Origin: Artemia franciscana
Taxonomy: Eukaryota > Arthropoda > Branchiopoda > Anostraca > Artemiidae
Direction: 5' to 3'
DNA: 64,000 bases
NCBI RefSeq assembly: GCF_032884065.1
Contig: NC_088865.1
Location: 47,400,368-47,464,367, forward strand
The notes under the pieces are model-generated. The model did not search any database. It was not told where the DNA came from and saw only the letters and a list, made by a program, of their open reading frames with translations. Position numbers and translations under genes: made by a program. Position 1 is the stretch's first letter. Each line of letters starts with the position of its first letter. Below, in pieces: positions 50,380-62,518 of the stretch.

Positions 50380-50860
50380 TAGTTCAAAGGTCAGATAAGC
50401 CAAACCCCTGCCCAGACTCAAAAACTTAGGAACAATATTTTACTAGATAACTTAGGAGAGCTGACCCCTTGCCTTCTCTAAAAGCCCCCCTCCTCTCCCC
50501 CAAGAAACGTTAACGATATTTCATTTCAGAGGTTATGGCAACTCACCCCTGACCCTCCTTAAGAAAAATTATAAACAATATTTGATTCCAAATCTTATGG
50601 GAGCCGACTTTTGGTCTTCAATAGCCCAATACCCCTCCCTTTCCCCAAAAAATCATCAATGATAAATCATGGCAACCTTCCTCCCTGGCCCTTCTTCCTG
50701 GACCCTACCCCCAACCCCCCAACCTAAAAGACTCGTTAACGATATTTTATTCCAAAAATCATTAGAACTGACCCCTAACCTTCCCTCTATACCCCCTTTA
50801 AACCAAGAAGTTATTAGCTATATTCTGTCCAGAAATCATGAGAATTCAGTTTAATTTTAT
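50380..50860 (+). repeat. Tandem repeat, about 95-bp units
   Basis: Four to five units around GATATTTCATTTCAGAGG / GATATTTTATTCCAAAAATC with CTGACCCCT and C-rich ends. Confidence 0.6.
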
Positions 50861-52060
50861 TATATCTTTCCAAAACGGTTCAAGACAATTATATTCTTCA
50901 CTATAAACAAGAGAATGGTTACGGTCTATTTCCCTAATGGTAAAAGCTTTCAGAAGTTATTATCATTTTATCAATTACTCAGTTTAATTTTATCTGTTCT
51001 TGCCAAAGCTGTAGATTTATTTGGGAATAAAATTTATTCTGAAAAAGGGAATTATGAAAAATTTGAAACTTCGAAAATCAAAAACGAAAAAAAAATAACT
51101 AAAAAAATTCCGAAAAAGATGTTTTCTAAAGAAAAGCAAAGTCTATATTCAGACTCAGATCAGAAAAAATAGAAACCTACAATAATTCAAACTCAAAACG
51201 ACCAGGAATTACTATTAAAATATAAATGAAACACAAAACGAACAGAAATTAAATATATAATCATAGCAAAATAAAATCGAAGAGGTACTAATATAAGTGA
51301 ATAAATAAATCTTCAGACGAGTAAAGCCTAAGTTGAATATGCAAATCAAGCTTCAAAAAAATTTGAATATTTTCCTATTCAAGCATAAGTTAAACACAGA
51401 ACAAACAGAAATTAAATATAGAATAAGAGCAAACAAACATACAATAGGTACTAATATAAATGAGTAAAAAAATCTTAATATGAATGAAAGTTAAATTGAA
51501 TATGGAAATCAAGCTCAAAACGAACAAAATCTACAAACATGAGCTTGAGTTTTGCCTCTTTCACTCACTGTAAAAGTCTAAGGCCTACTGCGTAATTGGG
51601 TCTTTACCGAAAACGAATTCTATGACAAATATTTTCATTTGTACTTATTACAATATTGAAAACATGCATAAAAATTACAGTAAAATTAAATTTTGAACTG
51701 ACGAGCTTTCAGCAACTAATAATGTTATATGTGAAATATTCAATTTGATTTTTTTTAGTTATTTCCAAAACTATTCAAGACAATTATAGCTTCACTACAA
51801 ACAAGAGTTTAGATACTGCCTCCTTCCCTAACTGTAAAAGTGCAAAGCTTACTATGGCATTGGTGCTTCACTGAAAACGAATTATATTACTAATATTTTC
51901 TTTTCAAGTTATTACAGCATTGAAAATGAAAATAAAATTGCAGTGTAATAAAATCTTGAACTGATGATCCTTCAACAATTAATATCATTACCATTGAAAC
52001 GTTCAGTTTTGGTTTTATTTGTGCTTTCCAAAGACTGTTCAAGACACATATAGTTTTTAG
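50856..52060 (+). repeat. Dispersed direct repeats
   Basis: TTCAAGACAATTATA with TTCACTA(C/T)AAACAAGAG occurs at about 50879 and 51767, with a shorter version at about 52035 (GTTCAAGACACATATAG). Between them lie ACACAAAACGAACAGAAATT-type repeats at 51230 and 51390. Confidence 0.55.
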
Positions 52061-53640
52061 TTAAGCACCATAAGTTGAGATTTGTTTTCTCTTATTTTTA
52101 AAACTTTTGAAAGTGGATACGAATGAATCTTCTGTATATGCAAAGAAAGCAGAAATGGAATCATTGAGAAAACAAGACGGTGAATATAATAATAAGGCGA
52201 AAAATAACACAGTGAATATAATTTTATTAATGAAAAAGAAATCATTGAAAAAAAATAACCCTTAGTACTTTGTATAATAATATACGTTCTATATATAGAT
52301 AGATCAAATCAGTCCCTGACTGATCATAGTAGCCGTTAGATAGAAGGGGGGGGGTGCTCCAAGAGACATCCAATATCCAATGAAAACTATAATAATGCTT
52401 CGAACTCTCTTATTTGTAATAAATAAGACTTCCAGGGGAGAGAATTTTCAGTGGAATAACACTTCTATGTAGTCGGGGGGAATTTTCCAGGGAAAATCTT
52501 TCCTCCGGTTTTTTACATTGGACAAGACCTTGTTTTACTCAAAAAATGGAAAAACAGCCCAAAGTGTACTTTTGAGCTCCATGTGGCACTTTTTGACCGC
52601 CATTTTAAGTTGAATTTACAAAAGTGATTAAATTTAAGAGAATAGTCTGTTAAAGAGCCAATAGTCGGCTCTCTATGATATCCATGTTTCCAGCCCAGCC
52701 TTTCCATTCCAGAAAAATCATCTGTATAACGTTTTTAGTGTGCCCTATTGTACTTAATGACAGTTTTATCAAGTCAAATTTTAAAAAAAAACATAAGATT
52801 TAAGAATTATCTTTTGAATGAGCCGTTAAACCTCTCTTTATGTTGTTCCAGTGTCCCAACAGGGACAAAGAAAAAAATTAAGAGAAAAAAGGGACATGTC
52901 CTTCTTGTTCAAGTGCTATAATTCTTTGTTTTGTTTTTTAAGAGTGATCTCTTTGATCCCACATTAGCTGTGAAGTCTCTTCTGAGAAGCTAGTGCCCTG
53001 GACAATTACGAGACAAACTGGAGTTAGTTAACTGCACACTCTCGCCCAAAAATGTCTAGAACATGTAATTTGTTGACTTCGTTGAATCTTAGCTGGCTAG
53101 AAGTGAACTAGTATAGTTACAATTAGGTGAAGATTCAACTATCGAAGTAATCTTGCCTGTCCCAAAGTACCGGTAAAAGTAGAGCTATAATTAGCAAATG
53201 CTAAAACCTAAGGGCATTCTTCAATTCTTATCCCAACCATAAGTTTAGATTCGGATGTCAATATTTTATCCCACAATTTTTTAGTATCTGTCTTTATTTG
53301 ATGTAAACGTTATGTTTCTTCAGATTTGAAAACTAGTATTCTTAAATTCTTTATTTTTCTTTTGAATATTTAACACGGTTGATACTATTTAGTAGTCAAG
53401 GAAGGGAGCTTTAATTTTTTTATATAAGGCTAAAACAATGGATATTGAAAGGGTGCACTTTTCGGTTTTGTTTACGCCATTTTCAAATTGTATGCAACTA
53501 AATGACGTGAGGCACGAGACTGCTGGAATAGCTCATAGTTTAACTGGGATAACTAGTCTCCTAATCTGGGGATGACAGTTCAGAAACTGGAAGGAGGATG
53601 TTTGGCTTAATATTATCGGCGAAACTGTCAAAAAATCTCG
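52061..53640. other. No gene recognised
   Basis: AT-rich; open frames short and domain-free. The degraded 5' part of the LINE may begin somewhere after 53.4 kb. Confidence 0.4.
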
Positions 53641-53644
53641 AGCT

Positions 53645-56523
53645 TATAATAAATTCATCATCACACATCTGAAATCTTGTTAGCAATATAGGAAGAAAGC
53701 TCCTGGAAGTTTTGTGGGGAACATGGTCTGATGATTGCGAATGGTAGGTTTGGGAAGGATAAGGGTAGGGGCGAGTTCACTTGCCTTTCGGGTCCAACTC
53801 CAAGTGTTGTAGATTATGTGCTAATTAATACGCAACTTGTACCTGAATCAATAAATATGGGAGTATTAGATTTAGTTGGATCTGATCATAGAGCTATTAT
53901 GCTTGAGGTGAAGATTGGGCAGTTTGCGAAACACGGTTCACGACTAAGAAATTTCTATAATGCGGATTATAGAAAAATAGGTTTAGGAAAACGAATTAGA
54001 AATGATTTAACAGATAAAGATATTGAGGCATTTAGAAGGGAGCTATTGGACTCGCATGTAAAAAATAATTTGAAAGCGTTAGAAGATAATGAAAAAGATG
54101 CACATAGTGTAATTATGCTGTTAAATGAAATAATGGGCAGTTGTGCAGAATCATGTGGCCTAACTAAAAAATTAAAAAAGAATGAGGGATATTTTGACTT
54201 GGATTGCAAGTTAATGAAAGAAGAAGCAAAATATTTATTAAATCGTTTGAATGAATTTGATAGCGCGGAAGATCAAAGTCTAAAATTGGCTAATTATAAA
54301 GATAAAAGAAGAGAATATAAAAGTTTAATAAAAAGAAAAAAAAAAGAGTACGAGCATAAGAAGAAACTGGATATCGCTGATGATTTTAGAAATAAAGATT
54401 TTAAAAAGTTTTGGGGCTATATAAAGAATGATAGTGGAAGGAGAAATGTTAATACCCAGGCTGTTCCGGAAGCTGATTCATGGCCTGATTACCTAAATAA
54501 TTTAGAAGGTGTTTGTGCAGATCTTCAGGAGGTAGCGCATACCCCAGAGATGGTTATTTATCCCATGAGAGAACATGATTACGATTTAGTGGGTGATGTG
54601 AATGGCCAAGAGATTAAGTCAATATTTAAGAAGTTAAAAGGTGGTACTGCTGCGGGTGTTGATGGTATACCAATATTGTTATTTAAGAATTTTCTTTCCA
54701 TTTTGATACCGATAATTGTTCTTCTTTGTAATAAGGTGTTAAGGTCAGGGCAATGGCCAAGCGCTTGGAAGACATCATTGTTTATACCACTTTTTAAGAG
54801 AGGAAACCCGAAGGCTCATGAAAATTATCGTTTAATAGCACTTGTCCCTGCTTTAAGTAAGGTTTTGGAGAAAATATTAGATACCAGGCTTTCCAATTGG
54901 TTAAATACAAATAATTTAATACATGAGGAACAAGGAGGTTTCAGGACAGGGTATGGGACGACAGATAGTGTGTTTATTTTAAAGGCATTAATAGATAAAT
55001 ATGGAAAGGGTAAAACTTGTCTTTATGTGGGATTTCTGGATCTCCATAAGGCTTTTGATAGTGTCGACAGAGAGTTATTGAAGGATGTCATGCTAAATAT
55101 TGGCCTTCCCCATTCATTTGTTAGATTGATAGTGAGCATGTATACTTGTGTGAGTGGAATCATTCAAGTTGGTAATAGGTTTTCGAAGCTTTTTGATATT
55201 AAGCGGGGAGTAAAACAGGGCAGCACCCTTTCACCTAAGTTGTTTAATATTTTTATTAATGATGTTGTTAATTTTCTAGAGAATAGATGGGCTCCGAAAG
55301 TTAGCCTAGGGACTCAAAAACTATCTCTCTTATTATTTGCAGATGATATTGCTTTGGTGGCTAATAAACCGCAAGATCTACAGACTCTTTTGAATCTCAT
55401 AGAAGAATATTTGCATATAAAAAAGTTAAGGCTGAATACTGAAAAGAGCGAAGTTGTTATTTTTAAAAAAAGGAAGGTTGGGGACGATGAAAAATATACG
55501 TTTAAATTTAATAATAAGGAACTATTTATAAGTAAAAGAATAAAATATTTAGGCTTTATCTTATCGGAAAATGGAAGCCTAAGGAGTCATGTTGATGAAA
55601 TAATTAAGAGAGGTAGGGTGGCCATGTCAGCTATATTTAGAAACCCGACGATAATGGGGATCAAAAACCTAAAAATGCATAAAAGAATATTTAACACAAA
55701 ATTTTTACCCGTAATAGAATATGGAGCAGAGATATGGGGTGGAGAAACGGTGCAGCAACTGGAGTCCCTTCAGCTCCAGTATTATAAAAGAGTGTTTGGT
55801 TTACATCAGACAACTCATTCACAGATTCTGAAAGGTGATATGGGCCTGTTTTCTTTAAAGCTACGTAGGTATATTTTAATGCTTAGATTCTGGTTGAAGT
55901 TAACTAAGAGTAATGAAGATAGACTAGTAAGAGTGGCATATGAAGAGATGTTGAAATGTGGTTTAAAAACCTCGTGGCCATCCCAAATTAAATCATTACT
56001 AGAAAAAGTAGGAATGCCTTATTTATGGAATAATGGTCTTTGCTCTCGCGATGTACCAGCAAATTTAGAAAGCCAGGTACGATTTATATTAGAGAGTCAG
56101 GAAATTCAGCATTGGCAAGGGCTGGTTCTTGATTCTACAACCCTACAACATTATAATCAGGCAAAACCTAGTTTTGGGGAGGAAGTTTATTTTAAACTTA
56201 ATTTACCGGCTATGATTCTACGTCGTTGGATTCAGCTTAGGGCAAATTGTCTTCCAATCCAGAACAGGCAAAAAACGTTCGACAAAAATAAAATGATAGT
56301 TGGTCCTGATAGGCGGTATCTTTGTCCTCTTTGTAAAGATGATGATGAAGACTTGGATCATTTTCTCCGGAAATGCCCGGTGCTCTTGGATTTACGGGAA
56401 ATTTATTTGCATGGGATTAATTTGATGCTTCCGGGTATTCTACAAAATAGTAACCCAACCACAATATTTCGAGTGGGAGTATATATAGAAAAATCTTTAA
56501 TAAGAAGAAAAAGTTTTATATGA
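53645..56523 (+). mobile_element. Non-LTR retrotransposon ORF: endonuclease end, reverse transcriptase, CCHC
   Basis: An open frame of 930 codons runs from ATG 53731 to the stop at 56523. Residues 1-65 are the end of an APE-type endonuclease (SVVDYVLIN, then S51-D52-H53). The reverse transcriptase follows: YRLIALVPALSKVLEKIL, GGFRTGYGTTD, FLDLHKAFDSVD (first catalytic Asp D437), KRGVKQGSTLSP, LLFADDIALVA (D538, D539) and IKYLGFILSENG. A C-terminal zinc-knuckle-like motif is C865-x2-C868-x8-H877-x4-C882. Upstream, NIGRKLLE in another frame followed by FCGEHGLMIANGRF in the ORF frame shows the endonuclease once continued 5'; an extra base near 53709 breaks it, and the N-terminal endonuclease is missing. 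The ATG is therefore internal. No RNase H domain seen. Probably inactive but young. Confidence 0.9.
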
Positions 56524-56700
56524 TTAATTTCTTTTGTAGTTAGATTAGGTACTTTTTGCGTTGAATTCTGTTTTTTTTTTGTGCGTGTTCGTACTGTTGT
56601 TAATTTCCTTGCTTGTCTGTTATTTATTTATATTTTGTGTGTATATGGCCCACGGGTTTTTGAAATACACTTATCTATCTATCTATCTATCTATACTAAT
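56524..56700 (+). mobile_element. 3' UTR and (ATCT)n tail of the LINE
   Basis: After the stop there is a T-rich 3' UTR, then GAAATACACTTATCTATC and a short ATCT microsatellite (56671-56693). Simple-repeat tails in place of poly(A) are known in several LINE clades. Confidence 0.55.
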
Positions 56701-57914
56701 GACATTACTGACAATTTAAGTAAAAGCCGGGCACCGGTAATTAATTTGATGTTCGTTCTACGTGTCTCTATTGTTCATTATGCGTTCTAAAACGTGTTTA
56801 GATAAAGCGAATGACATCTTATATGACATCTAAAATCTAAATAGTAGATTTTATTTATCACAGTTAGATATGCTTTTAGGGAGTAATTTTTGTTTGTTTT
56901 AAGTTTCAAATTCGCTCTTTACTTTCCTTGGAAAAATTTAGTTTTTCTGAATTAATCTGTGCCCGTTTATAAGTTAACTTTAATTTAGAACTGATAGTGC
57001 AGTTATTATTTTTTTCTAAGAGGGGGATGCAGTCATTCTAAAACTTAAATTTAGTAGCACATAAGAAAGCAGCTCCAGGCGTGTAGCTTCGACACATAAG
57101 GTTAACTAAGCAGACAGCTTAAGAAGACAGCTATTCCATACCTTATTTTCCTTCGGACCCTAGTTTGCCCCTCCCCCAGCTGAAATTTAGTTTCTCCACA
57201 AATATTACCAAAACTAAGATAAGCCTGCGTTATTCAAGCATACGCAGCAACAAGTCAGTTTTCTTTAGTACATCTTTACCTTTTTCATTACCATATAGCT
57301 CATTTGTCAGTCTTCTCTGTAATTTTCGCTCGATTTCAGAAGATTTTTGAAAAATTTACTCCCCCCCCCCTGCCCCTCCCAAGAATATGACGAAATTACG
57401 CAAATCGGTGGGGGATGTATTTAATGATCTACTAAGAATTTTGTTGCAAACATTGAACTCGAGTCCATCTATTGCCTTTTGAATCAAAATACTTGACAGA
57501 GAATACCTTCCCGGACATTCACAAAAATGAGTGCATAGCAAAAATGGTGAATTATCTAAAAAATAAGCATTTAGAAACTAAGAAATCATAAATTAAAAAA
57601 AAAAAATACCACGCAGGAATCAGGCATAAGACACTCTAATTTGAAAACGAATGCTCTACAAACAGAACCACGCCTCCAACAATTTAATTTAATACAATGG
57701 TGCCTTTAACAACTTAACTGTGTGGCCTGCAAATGAGCTTGGGTGAGAAACATACAAAACGTGTTATTGCAAACCACCAGTTGTGGGTTTTTGCCCATAA
57801 TTACTACAATACTACCGTTTTAAACTTCCGAGCTTTTCTACTTAAGAATTGATCCCGAAAGTATTGTTCTAGTGCTGTATCACATATACGAATGGTATAT
57901 TTGATAAAAGTCAC
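56701..57914. other. No confirmed gene; eroded family A scrap and a candidate exon
   Basis: A family-A-like arm (TTCGCTCTTTACTTTCC) is at 56910. The minus strand at 57565-57380 has a TTATTTTTTAG acceptor followed by a phase-1 frame with CTHFCECPGRYS and LEFNVCNKILSRSLNTS, which looks vaguely like the end of an EGF and the start of a SEA domain, but no good phase-0 donor follows. Confidence 0.25.
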
Positions 57915-58204
<290 letters not shown>

Positions 58205-58210
58205 CTAGAT

Positions 58211-58239
58211 GTTGGGGTGGCGCTTCGCGCCACCCCAAC
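58211..58239. terminator. Helitron 3' terminal hairpin
   Basis: Perfect 13-bp GC-rich stem with a 3-base loop, directly before ATCTAG on the minus strand; it acts as the rolling-circle termination signal in Helitrons. Confidence 0.75.
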
Positions 58240-58358
58240 ACCTAGTTGGTTGACCCCCCCCCCCCCTCCCCCAAAGCCCCCCCGTGCGCGTAAGTCGTTA
58301 CGCGCCATATTAGTTACGCGCCATTGTAGTTGTGTCCCTGCGTCCCACCTGTGAATAA

Positions 58359-58499
<141 letters not shown>

Positions 58500-58507
58500 T
58501 GTTTTTA

Positions 58508-58690
58508 ACTACGTAAAACTTGCGAATATACAACATTCTTTGCTGTCCCATTGTCTGTGCATATAAATAGATTGTCAGGTTTACCGACTCTTGAACATGC
58601 AACATATAATGGTCCATGGGAAAACAATCCGTATTCAGATCTATACCTCATGATTCTAATGATTGCCCTTGAGCTTTGTTGATGGTGATT
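58508..58690 (-). pseudogene. Helitron helicase C-terminal remnant
   Basis: Minus strand: ITINKAQGQSLES, an in-frame [12 protein letters not shown], then after a one-base frameshift [20 protein letters not shown] and [12 protein letters not shown]. These are the last motifs of the Pif1-type helicase domain of Helitron Rep/helicase proteins. One stop and one frameshift; only about 60 of more than 1,000 residues remain. Confidence 0.75.
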
Positions 58691-58877
58691 CACCATAACG
58701 CTTTACCAACTCAGCTACTTCGGCTTGAATACATTCATTTTGAGCAGCTTCCTCGGGTGTTGCCATTGTAGGTTCTTCAGTCATTTTACAATTAGAAATT
58801 TCTCTTTCAACGGTATTCTTACAATTAAAAATTTGTCTTTGAACGATATTCTTAAATACCTGTGTCCTGGTCGTCAT
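58656..58877 (-). CDS. Small ORF of the Helitron repeat unit, copy 1
   Basis: 73 codons: VFKNIVQRQIFNCKNTVERE, an internal MTEEPTMATPEEAAQNECIQ, and AEVAELVKRY; the end runs into the helicase remnant out of frame. The related ORF in copy 2 is at 59602-59820. Function unknown; possibly derived from the N-terminal region of a Helitron protein. Coding status unproven. Confidence 0.3.
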   Translation of the reverse strand: MTTRTQVFKNIVQRQIFNCKNTVEREISNCKMTEEPTMATPEEAAQNECIQAEVAELVKRYGESPSTKLKGNH

Positions 58878-59079
58878 TTATATTCCCTGTGTCCCGGTCG
58901 TCATTTGTGTCCCGGTATCCCAGTCTGTAAATTCTCTTTGAGAGTCCCGGTCGTTATTTATATTTTCTCTGTCCCGGTCGTCATTTGTGTCCCGGTCTGT
59001 AATTTCTCTTTGAGTGTTTTTTCTTTTTAGTATTTTTTAGTTTTTTACATTTTTTCTTTTTTCAGTTTTCTTTTCTTCT

Positions 59080-59415
59080 TTATTTTTCAGCTTCACTATG
59101 AAATACATATCGCCGAACCTTTGTTTTTTTAACTAAAATCTGGTAGGCATTGATGACCTTATCCAAGTCAAAATCCCAAACCCAATCATCATCACTATCA
59201 TTTTCAGTTTTGATATGTTTTGACTCTCGCTTTCCATGTCGATCTTGATCTAACTGCGCGGTTTTGCGTTCTTTAGCCTCAAGCCTGTTTCCTTGCTGTT
59301 CTTTTGATTCCTCGGCACGCTTTCTTTTCTGACTTTCTCTATCAGCAGCAAGTTTTTTGGCATAGACTCTTTGAGCATCTTTATCGGCTTTTGCCATTGT
59401 AAGTTCATCAGTCAT
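59080..59415 (-). CDS. Lys/Arg/Glu-rich ORF in Helitron, copy 1
   Basis: Starting at MTDELTMAKADKD, then RESQKRKRAEESKEQQGNRL (a basic coiled-coil-like stretch), then DSDDDWVWDFDLDKVINAYQ, ending HSEAEK. The second copy at 60354-60019 is nearly identical (111 codons). Basic R-x-x-x-R-L-rich N-termini are common in Helitron proteins, so this is probably a truncated N-terminus. The start resembles that of the small neighbouring ORF (MTEEPTMA), pointing to an internal duplication. Confidence 0.4.
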   Translation of the reverse strand: MTDELTMAKADKDAQRVYAKKLAADRESQKRKRAEESKEQQGNRLEAKERKTAQLDQDRHGKRESKHIKTENDSDDDWVWDFDLDKVINAYQILVKKTKVRRYVFHSEAEK

Positions 59416-59589
59416 TTTAAACTTAAACATTAATAGATTTCTACGTGAACATATATGTCTTAAATATCTTTAATGACGTCACCGTCATAGCAAAAATGAC
59501 GACAACTAACTTCATGACGTCAGTCGACACAGAAACATTTTTTTGTAGTTTTTACCTTTTTTAGTTTTTTTCTTCTTTTGTATTAATGC

Positions 59590-59668
59590 TAAAGCCAAGG
59601 TTCAAACCTGGAGCCTCTCGGACCTAGAACCTGAAACATAACGCTTTACCAACTCAGCTACTTCGGCT
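59590..59668 (-). other. tRNA-like segment with A and B boxes
   Basis: Minus strand: GCCGAAG, TA, GCTGAGTTGGTAAAGC (D-arm), and 45 bases on CCAGGTTTGAACCTTGG (T-arm), then CTTTAGC, which pairs with the 5' end at six of seven positions. The anticodon arm does not fold. It is a decayed tRNA or SINE head carried by the Helitron. Confidence 0.45.
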
Positions 59669-59820
59669 TGAATACATTCGTTTTGAGCAGCTTCCTCGGA
59701 TGTTGCCATTGTAGGTTCTTCAGTCATTTTACAATTAGAAATTTCTCTTTCAACAGTATTCTTACAATTAAAAATTTGTCTTTGAACGTTATTCTTAAAT
59801 ACCTGTGTCCTGGTCGTCAT
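59602..59820 (-). CDS. Small ORF of the Helitron repeat unit, copy 2
   Basis: 72 codons, near-identical to copy 1 up to ELVKRY, after which it continues through the tRNA-like segment (VSGSRSERLQV). Coding status unproven. Confidence 0.3.
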   Translation of the reverse strand: MTTRTQVFKNNVQRQIFNCKNTVEREISNCKMTEEPTMATSEEAAQNECIQAEVAELVKRYVSGSRSERLQV

Positions 59821-60018
59821 TTATATTCCCTGTGTCCCGGTCGTCATTTGTGTCCCAGTGTCCCAGTCTGTAATTTCTCTTTGAGTGTCCTGGTCGTCAT
59901 TTATATTCCCTCTGTCCCGGTCGTCATTTGTGTCCCGGTCTGTAATTTCTCTTTGAGTGTTTTTTCTTTTTAGTATTTTGTAGTTTTTTACATTTTGTTT
60001 CAGTTTTCTTTTTCCTCT

Positions 60019-60354
60019 TTATTTTTCAGCTTCACTATGAAATACATATTGCCGAACCTTTGTTTTTTTAACTAAAATCTGGTAGGCATTGATGACCTTA
60101 TCCAAGTCAAAATCCCAAACCCAATCATCATCGCTATCATTTTCAGTTTTGATATGTTTTGACTCTCGCTGTCCAGGTGGATCTTCATCTAACTGCGCGG
60201 TTTTGCGTTCTTTAGCCTCAAGCCTGATTCCTTGCTGTTCTTTTGATTCCGCGGCACGCTTTCTTTTCTGACTTTCTCTATCAGCAGCAAGTTTTTTGGC
60301 ATAGACTCTTTGAGCATCTTCATCGGCTTTTGCCATTGTAAGTTCATCAGTCAT
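60019..60354 (-). CDS. Lys/Arg/Glu-rich ORF in Helitron, copy 2
   Basis: 111 codons; differs from copy 1 by a handful of substitutions (for example AAESKEQQGIRL in place of AEESKEQQGNRL) and no frameshift. Open frames kept in both copies may reflect either recent duplication or constraint. Confidence 0.4.
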   Translation of the reverse strand: MTDELTMAKADEDAQRVYAKKLAADRESQKRKRAAESKEQQGIRLEAKERKTAQLDEDPPGQRESKHIKTENDSDDDWVWDFDLDKVINAYQILVKKTKVRQYVFHSEAEK

Positions 60355-60529
60355 TTAAAACTTAAATATTAATAGATTTCTACGTGAACATATATGTCTT
60401 AAATATCTTTAATGACGTCACCGTCATAGCAAAAATGACGACAACTAACTTCATGACGTCAGTCGACACAGAAACATGACGTCACCTGACAGACAGACAC
60501 ACAGACAGACAACTTATTTTTATATATAT

Positions 60530-60915
<386 letters not shown>

Positions 60916-62518
60916 TCTGCACCAGTCCTAATGCAAATATTTTCTTTTGGTTGCTGCAGCATCCCCCACTAAAAATACTCTAAGAAGTTCCTAAGATACT
61001 GCTGATAAGCAATATTGACAGCCTGTATGCATAGAGATTGCTTTGATTTATTGCAACCTCCCACTCAATATTTTCTGAAAGTTTTACCTTGAAACTTTCA
61101 GTCTTAACAGTGGTGCAGTACACATATAACAGTATTTGTAGTAGCAGTAGCAGTAGTGGGAGTAGCATTTGTAGTAGTAGTAGCAGTAATTGTATTAGTA
61201 GTAGTAACAGTAGCAGTAGTAGTAATAGTAGCAGTAGAATTATCCACATATTTTATTTTGATTAGTTGAACATCAACCTAATCATGTTGTAAAAGTTTCG
61301 ATTTGATGATCTTAAGCCTTTTCCAGAATACTGTTGGTACTCCATTTTGACAACCTGTATGCACATTGCGTATATCGATTAAATTAACTTCTACTAAGCA
61401 TATTTAATTCTCTTAGTTTCATTAGCATTAGAAGTGGTAGCAGAAGTACTAGGAGCAATAGCTGTACCCTGCAATAAGTGTCATTTGGTTATTTCAATAT
61501 CCCCCTTAATATACCTTATAATTTTCCATTTAATCCTCTAAGCCGTATCTGAGATATTGCGTATACTCACGAAAGACATTCAAAGGCAGTTATCACTAAC
61601 GTCTGCACATGGTATGTAGATATTGAAAATAATATGTTTTGATTTAGTTCAAAAACCCCAAAACATCTTTTGATAGCTTCATCTTATTACCCTTAACTTT
61701 AGTAGTAGTAAGACTTGCCGCTAAGAGTAGCAATAGTAACGAATAAAAGGAATGCTCCCAATCCCTTATACCCTTCTGAAAGAATCTCTAATTAAAACAG
61801 TTGTAGATATTTCAGTAAGTTATTTTGGAAAAAGAAGAAAAAAAAATTATCATAAAATTTATGGTAACGGCTGTAGAGTTGCCGTCCAGTAAGAAAAAAC
61901 TAGACTCTAGTGACTTTTCGTTAATTCAAAGTTTTTTTTCAATAATCAAGTAATTTATGTAATTATTTAGTGATTTTTTGTTTAGAAAACATAAGAAATC
62001 CCTACAAATAATGATGAATCACAGAAGGTGGCAATCCTGCCTGGCGGTTTTTCAACTGAGAATCGTGTTCTCAAACTCCTGATATTGCGACTGCCAAAAT
62101 TATGGCCGTAAAGTACGTTGTGTTTATAGACGTTAGTTTTCGTGGTATATATATAGACTTTCAATCAGCCTCTTACCGAATAATTAAGAATTAACCAGCA
62201 CCGTAAGCTGGTAGTTTTGTTTTAATTTGCCATGACGAGTAATTCTGAAAATGAGACATAAAAGAAGAAAAAAGCGGAAGAAAGAAGAAAAAAAATGGTC
62301 TAAACTATAGTTCTTGCTCTCATCCGCTCATGAGGCCAGACACAGGTCTTAAAAGGATGCCTATCAATCTCAACGTAGATGCAATTATCACGGTGGCGAC
62401 AAATATGTTCAGAAATAGAGCTAAACAAGAATTCCATGGTACCACATTTTTCTAATATACTGTTTTTCTCTCAGAAACAGTGATCATACAGGATTACTGG
62501 TTTTATTGAGAGATTAAA
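60916..62518. other. No gene recognised; (GTA/GCA)n at 61131-61244
   Basis: Triplet repeat of GTAGTAGCAGTAGCAGT type gives poly-Leu shadows on the minus strand. The remainder is AT-rich without domain-bearing frames. Confidence 0.45.

Larger units (their letters stand above)
58694..60475 (-). repeat. Tandem duplication inside the Helitron, offset about 943 bp
   Basis: 58698-59515 and 59641-60457 align almost base for base (for example ACGCTTTACCAACTCAGC at both starts and GTCAGTCGACACAGAAACAT at both ends). Copy 1 is cut at its minus-strand 3' end where the helicase remnant begins. Confidence 0.85.

Noticed and set aside
50915-51172. 85-codon plus-strand Lys-rich frame
   Set aside because: Low-complexity A-rich DNA among direct repeats.
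60980-61249. Minus-strand poly-Leu frame of 89 codons
   Set aside because: Product of the (GTA/GCA)n triplet repeat; no domain or splice support.
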